Shown: in pieces, positions 1-9,866 of the stretch
How positions within the stretch are numbered: position 1 is the stretch's first letter
How the letters are laid out: each line of letters starts with the position of its first letter
Source: Vitis vinifera
Taxonomy: Eukaryota > Streptophyta > Magnoliopsida > Vitales > Vitaceae
Direction: 5' to 3'
Length of the DNA: 64,000 nucleotides
Assembly (NCBI RefSeq): GCF_030704535.1
Contig: NC_081811.1
Location: 2,553,501 to 2,617,500 of the forward strand
Translations under genes and position numbers: made by a program
The notes under the pieces: model-generated
The model's database searches: none
What the model was told of the DNA's origin: nothing
What the model saw: only the letters and a program-made list of their open reading frames with translations

Positions 1-220
1 GATAACCTTCTGGTACTGCTGACTGTGTCTGCACACACTCTGCCAGTGCAGGAACATCAGAGTTGATATCTAAAAACCGGGAAAGTAGGAGCAGTAGGTG
101 GAAATCTGAAATTCGCTTCACAAATGGAAGGTTCTTTGCCCGATCAAGATGATTCTTCAAAGCGCGCATAGTCACTTGGGTGATCCTGTTCTCTATGGGG
201 AAGGTTGATGAAAGGGGGCC
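1..220 (-). CDS. NPL4: NPL4 C-terminal exon (partial, cut by window edge)
   Basis: On the minus strand an acceptor (TGCAG, AG at 222-221) is followed by an open frame of 73 codons running off the left edge. It starts GPLSSTFPIENR and contains the stretches VKRISDFHLLLLL and DVPALAECV, which I recognise from the C-terminal part of plant NPL4 proteins. It begins in phase 0, exactly where the exon at 7998-8978 stops, and continues that exon's conserved KILDHQ. NPL4 with UFD1 is the ubiquitin-binding cofactor of the Cdc48/p97 unfoldase in proteasomal and ER-associated degradation. Plant NPL4 is about 410 aa, so only a dozen or so codons and the 3' UTR should lie outside. What is seen: frame, splice site and phase. 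What is recalled: family identity. Confidence 0.85.
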
Positions 221-1545
221 CTGCATTATAATAGAAGTTCATGTGAGAAGCACAATAAACTAAGCCTTGACAGGATTTACATAGAAAAGTTCTTCATAAC
301 ATGAAAATATTATTAAATGGATAGAATTATGAAGCAATGTGATTTTAACAGTTAAAACTAAAAAGGATTGCTAAGTTTAATCAATAAATGGCTCTCAAGC
401 ACATGGATTTGTTTATTCAGTTTTGTTCCTATCTAAAGTACACAATCACAATAGTAGCATGCTTCCAACATATAAAAATGAATTCACTTATCACACTGTA
501 CGCTGACAGCAATTCCATGGGGTAAAAGACCTTTCCAACCTTACACCAGCTACATAAATCACATCTACCTTTGCACACATTACAACAACTACAAATTATG
601 ATTCAGTTTTAAGTTCTAATAGCAAGGAAAATGTCTCATGTTTTTTTTTTTTTTTCCTTTCTTTCCTTTTCTTTCATTTGCATTGTACAGTCAGCCTCGT
701 ATTAACTAGCAGATATGCAACATCGGAACATAAATATTACTTGTTATCGTCATTCAACTCTTTGGAAGGTCGTACAAACTTCTGATTGCTCGAAAAGGCC
801 CAACCATCACCAATTGTCTTGACTGATGGTAACTACTTAGCATCATGAACCAGATAAAAGATGGTTCAATCCTACCTCCTGATAAAAAGAGGGTGACTCA
901 ACACATTCAAATACATGGGTTACTCTATAAAACTTAAGCTGACCACACAACGATTCAGAACTGCCCTACAGAATTGAACTGCAGATAATGTACCAACCAA
1001 GCTGTCACACATAGGCAAGCAAAACAAAGTTTTTCCTGTTATACGATCAAATTGATACAGTTGCTCTCCCTTCAGATGGCTCCCCACAAGCTAATAGACT
1101 TGAACTAAACCGATCCTAGAAACTGAATTGCAGTGCATTTGCAGCATTCAATTCTAATAGTAACATGATGATGTAAATATGCTTCATAAATTCCACCAAA
1201 ACAAGCAACAAGAGATTTTAGTATAGATCACCCCATATTCCTTCATTCTATACTTTTCTGCTCTTCCTGCCTCTTTCAATTGGCCTATTGGGTATTCTTT
1301 ACCCCCTGTCAAAATGCAGGAGAAGAGGTCAACGAAGAAGGGGTAGAAGCTCAGCAGACAGAATAGAGAGTTGAAAGACCACAAGCAGCCATTCTTTAAA
1401 ACCACTGGGTACAGAGTGCTTGCAGGGGCCTGAGCACCGTAGATATGGATGCAAAATCCAGACAGTTATATTTCTGTTAGTAATGAGCTCTCAATTGGTT
1501 CAGATAAGGACAAAGATGGGCTTGGTGGTTAGCTTACAAAGTCTC

Positions 1546-2050
1546 TGATGGGGGAAAGCCTTTTAAAGTTTATTCAAGGGAGAAAGGGAAGACCTAAGTA
1601 AACTTTAAATAGGATTAATATAATTAGAATTTGAGTCATGATAGGTTATTAGAGTCCTAGTAGAATAGGTTATTAGAGTCCTAATAGAATAGGTTATTAA
1701 AGTCCTAGTAAACTTTGGATTTCTTAGAGAAGCCTATAAATAGGCTAATCAATGTAAATCAAAGGGATGAATTTTGATGAATAATATTATTCTTTCTTTC
1801 ATTGCAAGGTTGCAACTCTCAATGGTGAGACTCCATTGATTTTCTTCTAGGTGAGACTCCTAGAAGGCCTTAGTGAGACTCTAAGGTTTTCCATCTTTTC
1901 TTCATTGTTTCTTCTTTCTCTCTATTTCTTATCTTATAATTTTCTCTACCATAAAGTTTATTCCTTGTTCCTCTCCTTACACCCTAAAAATAAAACCCTA
2001 GCCCACCTACCCTTGAGTGTAGGCAACCATCCTAGGGTTGTCCTACATCA
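1546..2050 (+). repeat. 5' LTR of the Gypsy element
   Basis: 505 bp starting TGATGGGGGAAAG and ending CTACATCA, preceded by target duplication GTCTC. It contains three short internal repeats of a TAGGTTATTAGAGTCCTA-like unit at about 1643-1715. CCTATAAATAGGC, a strong TATA-box candidate that is also a palindrome, lies at about 1733. TG...CA ends are standard for LTRs. Confidence 0.93.
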
Positions 2051-2054
2051 ATTT

Positions 2055-2067
2055 TGGTATCAGAGCC
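2055..2067 (+). other. Primer binding site, initiator tRNA-Met
   Basis: TGGTATCAGAGCC starts four bases inside the 5' LTR end and is complementary to the 3' end of plant initiator tRNA-Met, the usual minus-strand primer of plant LTR elements. Confidence 0.9.
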
Positions 2068-2089
2068 AAAATTCTTGGCTTGAAGGCAT

Positions 2090-5000
2090 ATGCAATTAAG
2101 GAGCGGAGCAACTTATGCAAGCATGAGTTCCAAAAAAACTTCTAGCAATCAAGATGCCGATACAATACGCTTGGAGGAAATTTCAGCCACACAACAATCC
2201 CATCAAGATGCTATAATACAACTAAATAGCAAACTTGATGAGATCATGAAGTTATTAGAAAAGAGTCAAGAAAAACGACCAATTGAAGAGGAGATCGCAA
2301 GTCATCAATTTAGACAATCGCCAAATCGATCACGCGAAGAACAAGACAATTTTATGATGGGGAATCAAAGAAGGGCCAAACTTTTTGAGCTAGATGATGA
2401 TGTGACAAAAAAGGTACGTCTTGAAGTTGCTGAATTTTATGGAAAACTAAATCCAACAGCTTTTCTTGATTGGATTATGTCAATGGAAGATTACTTTGAT
2501 TGGTATGCAATGCCCGAAAATAGAAAAGTTCGTTTTGTGAAGGCAAAGTTGAAAGGAGCAGCACGTCTATGGTGGCATAATATCGAGAATCAAGCTCATA
2601 GAACTGGCCAACCGCCTATTGACACATGGGACGAGATGAAGTTGAAGATGAAGGAGCACTTTCTCCCAACTGATTATGAACAACTTATGTATACAAAATT
2701 GTTTTCCCTTAAACAAGGTACCAAGTCCGTTGAAGAATATACAGAAGAATTCCATGAATTGAGCATTCGAAATCAAGTGCGGGAAAGTGATGCTCAACTT
2801 GCAGCCCGCTACAAAGCTGGACTTCGAATGGAGATTCAACTTGAGATGATAGCTGCACACACTTATACCGTAGATGACGTTTATCAACTAGCCCTCAAAA
2901 TAGAAGAAGGCCTCAAATTCCGGGTTTCCAGGCGTCCAAGTTCACAAATTGGGAGCACTTTCTCCAACAGGACAGCAAGCAAACCTTTAAGCACGTCAAA
3001 CTTCAGAACTCCTAATCATGTGAATGGTGGGGGCAACACTCAACAAACTTCGAATGTGGCTTATAAGAATGGTAATAAGGGTAAAAATTCAATGAGTAAT
3101 GGAGATAGAAAAGTAGACGCGACTCCTTTATGCTTTAAGTGTGGTGGGCATGGTCATTATGTTGTTGTATGCCCAACCAAAGGTTTACACTTTTGTGTTG
3201 AAGAACCAGAATCTGAATTGGAAAGTTACCTAAAGGAAGAAGAGACCTACAATGAAGATGAAGTTAGTGAAGAATGTGACTACTATGATGGTATGACGGA
3301 AGGACATAGTCTTGTAGTACGACCTTTATTAACCATTCCAAAAGTAAAAGGAGAAGAAGATTGGCGACGTATTAGCATTTTCCAAACACGTATTTCTTGC
3401 CATGGGAGATTATGCACCATGATCATTGATGGAGGTAGCAGTTTGAACATAGCTTCACAAGAACTTGTTGAGAAGCTAAACCTTAAAACAGAGAGACATC
3501 CAAATCCATTCAGAGTAGCATGGGTTAATGACACCTCTATCCCGGTAAGTTTTCGTTGTTTAGTAACATTCCTTTTTGGTAAGGACTTTGAAGAGTCTGT
3601 ATGGTGTGAGGTCTTACCCATTAAAGTAAGTCATATTTTACTTGGAAGACCTTGGCTCTTTGATAGAAAAGTTCAACATGACGGCTATGAAAATACATAT
3701 GCTCTCATACACAACGGACGTAAGAAGATCCTTCGTCCAATGAAAGAAGTCCCTCCAATTAAGAAGTCGAATGAGAATGCACAACCAAAAAAGGTACTTA
3801 CTATGTGTCAATTTGAAAATGAGAGCAAGGAAACTGAAGTTATTTTTGCTTTAATGGTTCGGAAAGTGGAAGAATTTAAAGAACAAGATAAGGAATATCC
3901 ATCAAACGCACGTAAAATCCTTGATGACTTTTCTGACTTGTGGCCTGTAGAGTTACCTAATGAACTCCCTCCTATGCGTGACATACAACATGCCATTGAT
4001 TTGATTCCCGGTGCATCATTACCAAATTTACCAGCCTACAGAATGAATCCAACAGAGCATGCTGAATTGAAAAGGCAAGTTGATGAATTACTTACTAAAG
4101 GCTTTATTCGTGAAAGCCTAAGTCCTTGTGGAGTTCCTGCCCTACTAACACCAAAGAAGGATGGATCATGGCGGATGTGTGTGGATAGTCGTGCAATCAA
4201 CAAAATCACAATCAAGTATCGATTTCCAATTCCAAGACTTGATGACATGCTAGATATGATGGTTGGATCAGTAATCTTCTCAAAGATTGATCGAAGAAGT
4301 GGATATCATCAAATACGTATTAGACCAGGGGATGAATGGAAGACATCTTTCAAAACTAAGGATGGATTGTATGAGTGGTTAGTCATGCCGTTTGGACTAA
4401 CCAATGCTCCAAGTACTTTCATGCGGATTATGACGCAGGTATTAAAACCTTTTATTGGACGGTTTGTTGTTGTCTATTTTGATGATATTCTTATCTATAG
4501 TCGATCTTGTAAAGATCATGAGGAACACTTGAAGCAAGTAATGCGCACTCTTAGGGCTGAAAAGTTTTACATTAATTTGAAAAAATGTACTTTCATGAGC
4601 CCTAGTGTTGTATTTTTTGGCTTTGTTGTGTCTTCTAAGGGTGTTGAAACAGATCCGGAGAAGATCAAAGCTATTGTTGATTGGCCAGTACCAACAAATA
4701 TCCATGAGGTGCGAAGCTTCCATGGAATGGCTACATTCTATCGACGATTTATTCGAAATTTCAGCTCCATTATGGCCCCAATTATTGAATGCATAAAACC
4801 TGGTTTATTTATTTGGACCAAGGCGGCCAACAAGGCATTTGAAGAAATCAAATCCAAGATGGTGAACCCTTTTAGCCCACGTCCTGAGATCGAGTATGTT
4901 TTTTATGATCAACTTGTGTCTACTCGACAAGGTGGATACCAAAAATTTTTGGTAAAATGGCGAGGCAAACCACACTCTGAGAATACATGGAGTACGACAA

Positions 5001-5140
5001 CGGATTTTCAGAAGATTAACCCCGATCTCTATGAATTGTATCAAGCATCTAACTCGTCGGAGCCGAGTTCTTTCAAGCCGGGGAGAATTGATGGGGGAAA
5101 GCCTTTTAAAGTTTATTCAAGGGAGAAAGGGAAGACCTAA
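2090..5140 (+). CDS. Gag-protease-RT-chromodomain polyprotein (RNase H/integrase core deleted)
   Basis: The 1016-codon ORF starts 22 bases after the primer site. Domains in order: retrotransposon gag at about residues 105-265; a CX2CX4HX4C zinc knuckle at about 347-360; an aspartic protease with an IDGGSS active site at about 446; reverse transcriptase at about 640-900 with the YFDDIL catalytic motif near 796; and, from about residue 950, a chromodomain tail (KFLVKWRGKPHSENTW). RNase H and the integrase zinc and DDE regions expected between RT and chromodomain are absent. The join near 4870-4880 keeps the reading frame. One RT motif reads FSKIDRRSGYHQ where the family usually has Leu in place of the first Arg. 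The stop lies inside the 3' LTR. Confidence 0.93.
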   Translation: MQLRSGATYASMSSKKTSSNQDADTIRLEEISATQQSHQDAIIQLNSKLDEIMKLLEKSQEKRPIEEEIASHQFRQSPNRSREEQDNFMMGNQRRAKLFELDDDVTKKVRLEVAEFYGKLNPTAFLDWIMSMEDYFDWYAMPENRKVRFVKAKLKGAARLWWHNIENQAHRTGQPPIDTWDEMKLKMKEHFLPTDYEQLMYTKLFSLKQGTKSVEEYTEEFHELSIRNQVRESDAQLAARYKAGLRMEIQLEMIAAHTYTVDDVYQLALKIEEGLKFRVSRRPSSQIGSTFSNRTASKPLSTSNFRTPNHVNGGGNTQQTSNVAYKNGNKGKNSMSNGDRKVDATPLCFKCGGHGHYVVVCPTKGLHFCVEEPESELESYLKEEETYNEDEVSEECDYYDGMTEGHSLVVRPLLTIPKVKGEEDWRRISIFQTRISCHGRLCTMIIDGGSSLNIASQELVEKLNLKTERHPNPFRVAWVNDTSIPVSFRCLVTFLFGKDFEESVWCEVLPIKVSHILLGRPWLFDRKVQHDGYENTYALIHNGRKKILRPMKEVPPIKKSNENAQPKKVLTMCQFENESKETEVIFALMVRKVEEFKEQDKEYPSNARKILDDFSDLWPVELPNELPPMRDIQHAIDLIPGASLPNLPAYRMNPTEHAELKRQVDELLTKGFIRESLSPCGVPALLTPKKDGSWRMCVDSRAINKITIKYRFPIPRLDDMLDMMVGSVIFSKIDRRSGYHQIRIRPGDEWKTSFKTKDGLYEWLVMPFGLTNAPSTFMRIMTQVLKPFIGRFVVVYFDDILIYSRSCKDHEEHLKQVMRTLRAEKFYINLKKCTFMSPSVVFFGFVVSSKGVETDPEKIKAIVDWPVPTNIHEVRSFHGMATFYRRFIRNFSSIMAPIIECIKPGLFIWTKAANKAFEEIKSKMVNPFSPRPEIEYVFYDQLVSTRQGGYQKFLVKWRGKPHSENTWSTTTDFQKINPDLYELYQASNSSEPSSFKPGRIDGGKPFKVYSREKGKT

Positions 5141-5593
5141 GTAAACTTTAAATAGGATTAATATAATTAGAATTTGAGTCATGATAGGTTATTAGAGTCC
5201 TAGTAGAATAGGTTATTAGAGTCCTAATAGAATAGGTTATTAAAGTCCTAGTAAACTTTGGATTTCTTAGAGAAGCCTATAAATAGGCTAATCAATGTAA
5301 ATCAAAGGGATGAATTTTGATGAATAATATTATTCTTTCTTTCATTGCAAGGTTGCAACTCTCAATGGTGAGACTCCATTGATTTTCTTCTAGGTGAGAC
5401 TCCTAGAAGGCCTTAGTGAGACTCTAAGGTTTTCCATCTTTTCTTCATTGTTTCTTCTTTCTCTCTATTTCTTATCTTATAATTTTCTCTACCATAAAGT
5501 TTATTCCTTGTTCCTCTCCTTACACCCTAAAAATAAAACCCTAGCCCACCTACCCTTGAGTGTAGGCAACCATCCTAGGGTTGTCCTACATCA
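5089..5593 (+). repeat. 3' LTR of the Gypsy element
   Basis: Direct copy of 1546-2050, offset 3543 bp, with no mismatch seen by eye. It is preceded by a short purine-rich tract (GGGGAGAAT, 5080-5088) that could serve as the polypurine tract, and followed by target duplication GTCTC. The gag-pol ORF runs 52 bases into this LTR before its stop. Confidence 0.93.
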
Positions 5594-6052
5594 GTCTCAT
5601 TCCTGGTTTCTTGAGGTTGATTCACCACACCAACATTGCTTTCAAATATTTAAGCAAGTGGGGGGAAATGATAGAGAAAATTTAAGAAAACATCCATATT
5701 ACCAAAAGATTGAGCAAGGCATGTGCTCTTAAAATAAGCTTCACAAGGAAGGATCGCTCACCTTTTCCTGTTGATTTAATGGTATCATTAAGTGGAGGCT
5801 TCTGTTTTCTTTAATGACCAAAATACTACAAAAGAAAAAAAGCAGCACCCTTGTTGGGATGACAAGAAATTTGAGAAGGAAATAAAATTTTGTATATTAT
5901 ATTCACTTCATATTTTGGTTCCCACATCTTGGAATTTGGCTCATTGAGTGGATGGAAACTCTTATTTTTATAATGTTCTAAAAGATCTAATAAGATTTAA
6001 AAATAAAGAAATTAGAAACAATAAAAAAACCCTCATTAATTATGTCGAGAAC

Positions 6053-6414
6053 CTTTTTTTTTTTCTTCAGTAAATGAGATTTGTATTAGAAAGCGCCAAA
6101 AAAGATGCAACAAAGTACACACGATGTATACAGTGGCTGGTAAAAAGGCCAAAAAAAGGAAGAGGAAATAGAAAGCTACTCCCTCCCTCAAACCGATCCC
6201 AACCAATCAATGAAATCAACTATGGACATCAATCTTTCACTTATAAAGAGTTTGGTCCAAGTTAACAAGTTACACAAAAACACGAATTTCAGCCTTTGGA
6301 TTGAGAGTTCCACATTGTCAAAAGATCTTCTATTTCTCTCTTTCCAAATTGTCTAGAAGAGGCATAAAGGTGTCACCCTCTAAACTTTTTTCCGCTTTCT
6401 TCCAACAAAGGAAC
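6053..6414 (-). mobile_element. LINE (L1-type) 3' fragment, first insertion
   Basis: A poly-T run at 6053-6065 (the element's poly-A tail read on the other strand) abuts a target duplication of about 19 bp with one mismatch (6034-6052 and 6415-6433, ending TATGTCGAGAAC). Conceptual translation on the minus strand gives pieces of the L1 ORF2 C-terminus (FVGRKRKKV and a following W/W/RNR-rich stretch) broken by frameshifts. It is a 5'-truncated, dead copy inside the NPL4 intron. Confidence 0.7.
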
Positions 6415-6433
6415 CATTAAATATGTCGAGAAC

Positions 6434-6508
6434 TTTTTTTTGATAGGTAAGGAAAAATTCATTAAAAGCCCAAGAGGCTAAAGAGTATACACGGAGTATA
6501 CCAGGGAA
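6434..6508 (-). mobile_element. Very short LINE 3' end, second insertion
   Basis: Poly-T at 6434-6441 is followed by GATAGGTAAGGAAAAATTCA and bases matching the tail of the LINE at 34120 in style (GATAAGCAAGCACAATTCAT). It is flanked by a perfect 15-bp target duplication (6419-6433 and 6509-6523, AAATATGTCGAGAAC). The left duplication is also the right duplication of the neighbouring LINE, so it inserted there later. Confidence 0.7.
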
Positions 6509-7997
6509 AATATGTCGAGAACTTGAACCCTGTTGGCCCACTTCAAATCCTCTATGGATGTTCTTCAAGCATTTTAACCATAAGTCCATTAAGGCTTCTC
6601 CAGTTATGCTATATTGCTGTGAAAAGGACAGGCCACCTTGCCAAATCCCCCTCAAGTTCCAGAGAGAACCACTAATGGCTACATCAGATAGGATGAAAAA
6701 GAAGCCCATAGAGATCCATGCTCCCGATTAGGCATTCAAAACCCATCAGCATCCCTAAGAATACATAAATTAGGAACTCCCTTCTAAAATTGTTATAGGC
6801 ACACGGACTGTGCCATAAATCTAGAACTAGATACTCTAAATATCTTCAACCTAAAATCTATATATTCATTCTTTATATATCATACACCAGCTTTTTTATC
6901 ACACCTTTGCCCACATGAGCTCTTTAATCATGTCCTTCATCCAAGGATTTCAAGATTAGAAAGATTCTCAATTCCCAAACATGCATCCAAAAGCTACGAT
7001 GTTGAACCAGGTCCATGTAACATAGCTTACACCTTGAAGATTCAACTCAAAAGCAATTTGATTGAAGGGTTTCAATTTCAAAATGGAAGAGCGCTTTTAA
7101 TTGCGACAGACAAAAAGAAACATGAATTACTTCACCCTTAAAGGCTAATGAGATTGATTTTAACCAAATTTATAAGGACTCCTGAGGTGGGATGTCTGCC
7201 CTAAATCTTCTAAAGACTTAATATAGCTAAAAGATAATTAGTCTCTATCATCAAAATAAGCCAATGCCAGGGTTTCTACAACTAATATCATCTAGACCCT
7301 GAAATCAAACTTCTCATGCATCTGCCCCATAACAAAGATAACTCCTTAGGTTGTCATTATCGCTTCTACAAATCTATTTCACTTCCACACCTGAAAAATT
7401 ACTTTCTCCATCAACACAATTGGTTGCCAACCCCTAACTGCATTTTCTTCAACCCTGATCACATTTTCTTTGCTTCTCATCCAAATTACCCAATAACATG
7501 TCTTGCAACACCATATGGATAGAAATAAATTGCCCATTGCAGTTGATAACTAGTCTTCACCCTCTAATATTCTTAAATCAGTAACCCTATGGTTCATTCT
7601 CGGATCAATATTTAATACTATTGGCTTCAAATTCTCAAAGAAAAATAGATTCAACTAGTTCCTACTGGCCTAACGCAGACTGGAAGAGCACCAAAGCCAA
7701 CATGAGAGAGCGTTATTTAGTTCCGATAACACTGTCCTTTTATCATCCTTTTATCATCTATAAGTAATGATCGAATGGTTTGGACAGTTTCTCAAGTAAG
7801 AAACAGTTGGGTCACTCATTCTAGGGAAACAAATTGATAAAAATACTAGTACCCATTATGCCAAATTTGGAGCATAACAATTGAAGCCTTGACATCAATG
7901 GGTTAGTCGATATCCATACAAATACAATGCTATCATATTGGTTACTGGACAAATAAGGAAATATGCAATTATGAATACCAAGGCAATAATCACGCAC

Positions 7998-8978
7998 CTG
8001 GTGATCGAGGATCTTAACAAGAACCAAGAAAAAATCATTATCGACCTCCCTAGTATCCTTCACACCAACAACCACATCCTTCTTCATCCTAGACAACTTG
8101 GGATCAACCTCCTCCCCAATGTCAGTCTCGAACCACCCTTCCTTAAACAGCCTAACGCACATATCACTCATCTGAAAGGCCTCGAAATGCACATCGGCAC
8201 CGTCGTCCTCGTTCACCGTCAGCTTCACCACTGCCGTGACCCACTCCTTTAGCCCACTTTCACCGTGGAGCTCCGCTGCCTGAAGCACCTCACTATTCGA
8301 CATGGTGTAGTCCTTCTTGTTCTGGCTGATGGTCTGCGTGAATATAAACCCCACTCTCCTCATCCCCAAACCCATCGCGATCGCATCCACCAACCTCTCC
8401 TCATCGGTATCGCGCATCAATATCAAATTCTCCTCCGTCCCCTGCTGCGGTGGCTCGTAGATGAAGTCCACCCTCACCGCCCCATCATCGGCGACAGTCC
8501 CATACATAAACCCCCCGCGCTTCACCGCGAAGACGAGTGTCTCGTTCACGTAGTGCTGGAACGCGTTGGCGGCGTCGCGATCGAAAGAGACGGACTCGCA
8601 ATGTGGGGTCTCCTGGCGGGTGACGCGCATCTGCTTGGCGATGAGGTCGTCCATGGTCATCCTGCGGCCGAAGGAGCCAGCGGGGCTGAAGGTGGGACCC
8701 GAAACGGTGCGTTGGGTGTCGTGGGCGAGGTAGACGATGGAGCCGTGGGTGACGCCAAGGGCGGCGATGGGGGTTTGTGGGTCGGACATGTCGGTGAATC
8801 GGGCGATGTCGGATGGGGTTTTGGCAAGGAGGAGGTTCTGGTTGGTGGAGAGGGTTTGGGAGGAGATGGGGATATGGAGGTGCTGTTGGATTAGGGTTTT
8901 GAGTTGGGAGATTGTGGCATGTGGATTGTCGAGGGTGAGGCGTTCGAGGCCATCTCTGCTGCGAATTCTGATCAACAT
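7998..8978 (-). CDS. NPL4: NPL4 N-terminal exon (Cdc48/p97 ubiquitin cofactor)
   Basis: ATG at 8978 opens 327 codons ending ...VKILDHQ, followed by a good donor (GTGCGT, 7997-7992). Reading past that donor gives a meaningless tail, so the uninterrupted 385-codon frame is not the real protein. Residues 1-75 look like the ubiquitin-like N-terminal domain (MLIRIRSRDGLERLTLD). From about residue 110 comes the NPL4/MPN-like core, with FGRRMTMDDLIAKQMRV, SFDRDAANAFQHYVNETL, RGGFMYG and EPPQQGTEENL. The protein should act in cytosol and nucleus, handing ubiquitylated substrates to CDC48 with UFD1. This exon is much richer in GC than its surroundings. Its upstream DNA is tandemly duplicated (9025-10690). 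The next coding exon is at 1-220. Confidence 0.9.
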
Positions 8979-9024
8979 CTTCGCTTCTTCTCCCTTCCTG
9001 CCTCCTTCTTTTTGAGTGGAATAT

Positions 9025-9866
9025 AAAGGTGAGGTTTGGGGAACAAGTTAAGACTTAAGACTTAAAGAGTTGTGGAGTGAATGAAAATGAGAAAGGAAAG
9101 AATAAATTCGAGAAAGAAAAGAATATGACTTTGGATCAGTCCAATCCAAAGCCTTTCTCTTAATTTTATTTTTAATCATAAAATTAAATCTATATTTTAT
9201 TTTTATTTTTTTAGCAAATTTATGCTAGGGTCAAAAAGTAAATTTAATTATTATAACAAAAATATATTTAAATAAATAATTTAGGTTTCATTTAAATACA
9301 CTCATCTTATATTTAAAAAAAATTAAATTTTATAAATTAAAAAAATGTCATATTTCAATTTTTAAAATCACTATAAACCTTTAACCTTTTTATATTTTAT
9401 ATAAAAGTTATACTTCTTTTTTATTTTTTTATTTTTAAAAATAGAAAATCAAATATTTAGTACCCTTCTTTTCCAAAGCCTCCCTTCTTTCAAGCTCTTC
9501 AAGGTTTTAAACATTCAACAATGATGGGCTATGGTGCCTCAAGGGCCTTGTTAGGGCCCATCAAGCAGGCCAATGTTATGGGTTAACTTTTTTGCCCAAA
9601 AGAGAAAAAAAAATGGATTGGCTAATTTAACTTAAAGTTAATTTAGATCCATAGACTAATTTAATTTAAATTCTATTAAATAATAAGTATTAAGTTTTAA
9701 ATCAACAACTTAAAAATAATTTAACTTAAAGTCACATTAAAAACAACAAAAAAAAAAAAACAAAAAACATTGTATTTTTAGATAATATCTTTTAGTTTTT
9801 TTCATTTATTTTTTCATAACTGGTTTAAAAAATAATTATACAAGTATGGATAATGGTTAAAAATAC
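9025..9866. repeat. Tandem duplication of NPL4 upstream DNA, copy 1 (gene-proximal)
   Basis: Starts AAAGGTGAGGTTTGGGGAAC about 46 bp upstream of the NPL4 start codon and ends ATGGTTAAAAATACA. The whole unit recurs immediately as copy 2 with small indels and scattered substitutions. Copy 1 should hold the 5' UTR and core promoter of NPL4, since it abuts the coding region. It includes an interior less AT-rich stretch, GATGGGCTATGGTGCCTCAA. Confidence 0.9.

Larger units (their letters stand above)
1546..5593 (+). mobile_element. Gypsy-type LTR retrotransposon, internally deleted, recent
   Basis: Two 505-bp direct repeats beginning TGATGG and ending CTACATCA (1546-2050 and 5089-5593) flank a 3.04-kb interior. 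The element sits between 5-bp target duplications GTCTC (1541-1545 and 5594-5598). Reading both LTRs side by side I found no difference, which implies a young insertion. A tRNA-iMet primer site follows the 5' LTR. The single ORF carries gag, zinc knuckle, protease, reverse transcriptase and then directly a chromodomain. RNase H and the integrase catalytic core are missing. The chromodomain places it among plant chromoviruses (Ty3/gypsy). It lies antisense inside the NPL4 intron and should be non-autonomous. Confidence 0.95.
221..7997 (-). other. NPL4 intron (7.8 kb) loaded with transposons
   Basis: This is the span between the donor at 7997 and the acceptor at 222-221 that join the two NPL4 exons in phase 0. 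About half of it is the Gypsy-type element at 1546-5593, and 6053-6508 holds two LINE 3' fragments. Outside these (223-1545, 5599-6033, 6524-7997) I see AT-rich non-coding DNA with poly-T runs and short chance frames, and nothing I can name. Without the Gypsy copy the intron would still be about 3.7 kb. Confidence 0.75.

Noticed and set aside
1851-2099. Frame inside the LTR (and its copy at 5394-5732)
   Set aside because: It lies across LTR sequence, is low complexity, and recurs only because the LTR is duplicated.
7821-7997. C-terminal 58 codons of the continuous frame after KILDHQ in NPL4
   Set aside because: A consensus donor follows DHQ, the tail has no resemblance to NPL4, and the true continuation is found at 1-220.
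8265-9015. Plus-strand frames opposite the NPL4 exon
   Set aside because: They are shadows of a GC-rich coding exon on the other strand, with His/Gly-biased composition.
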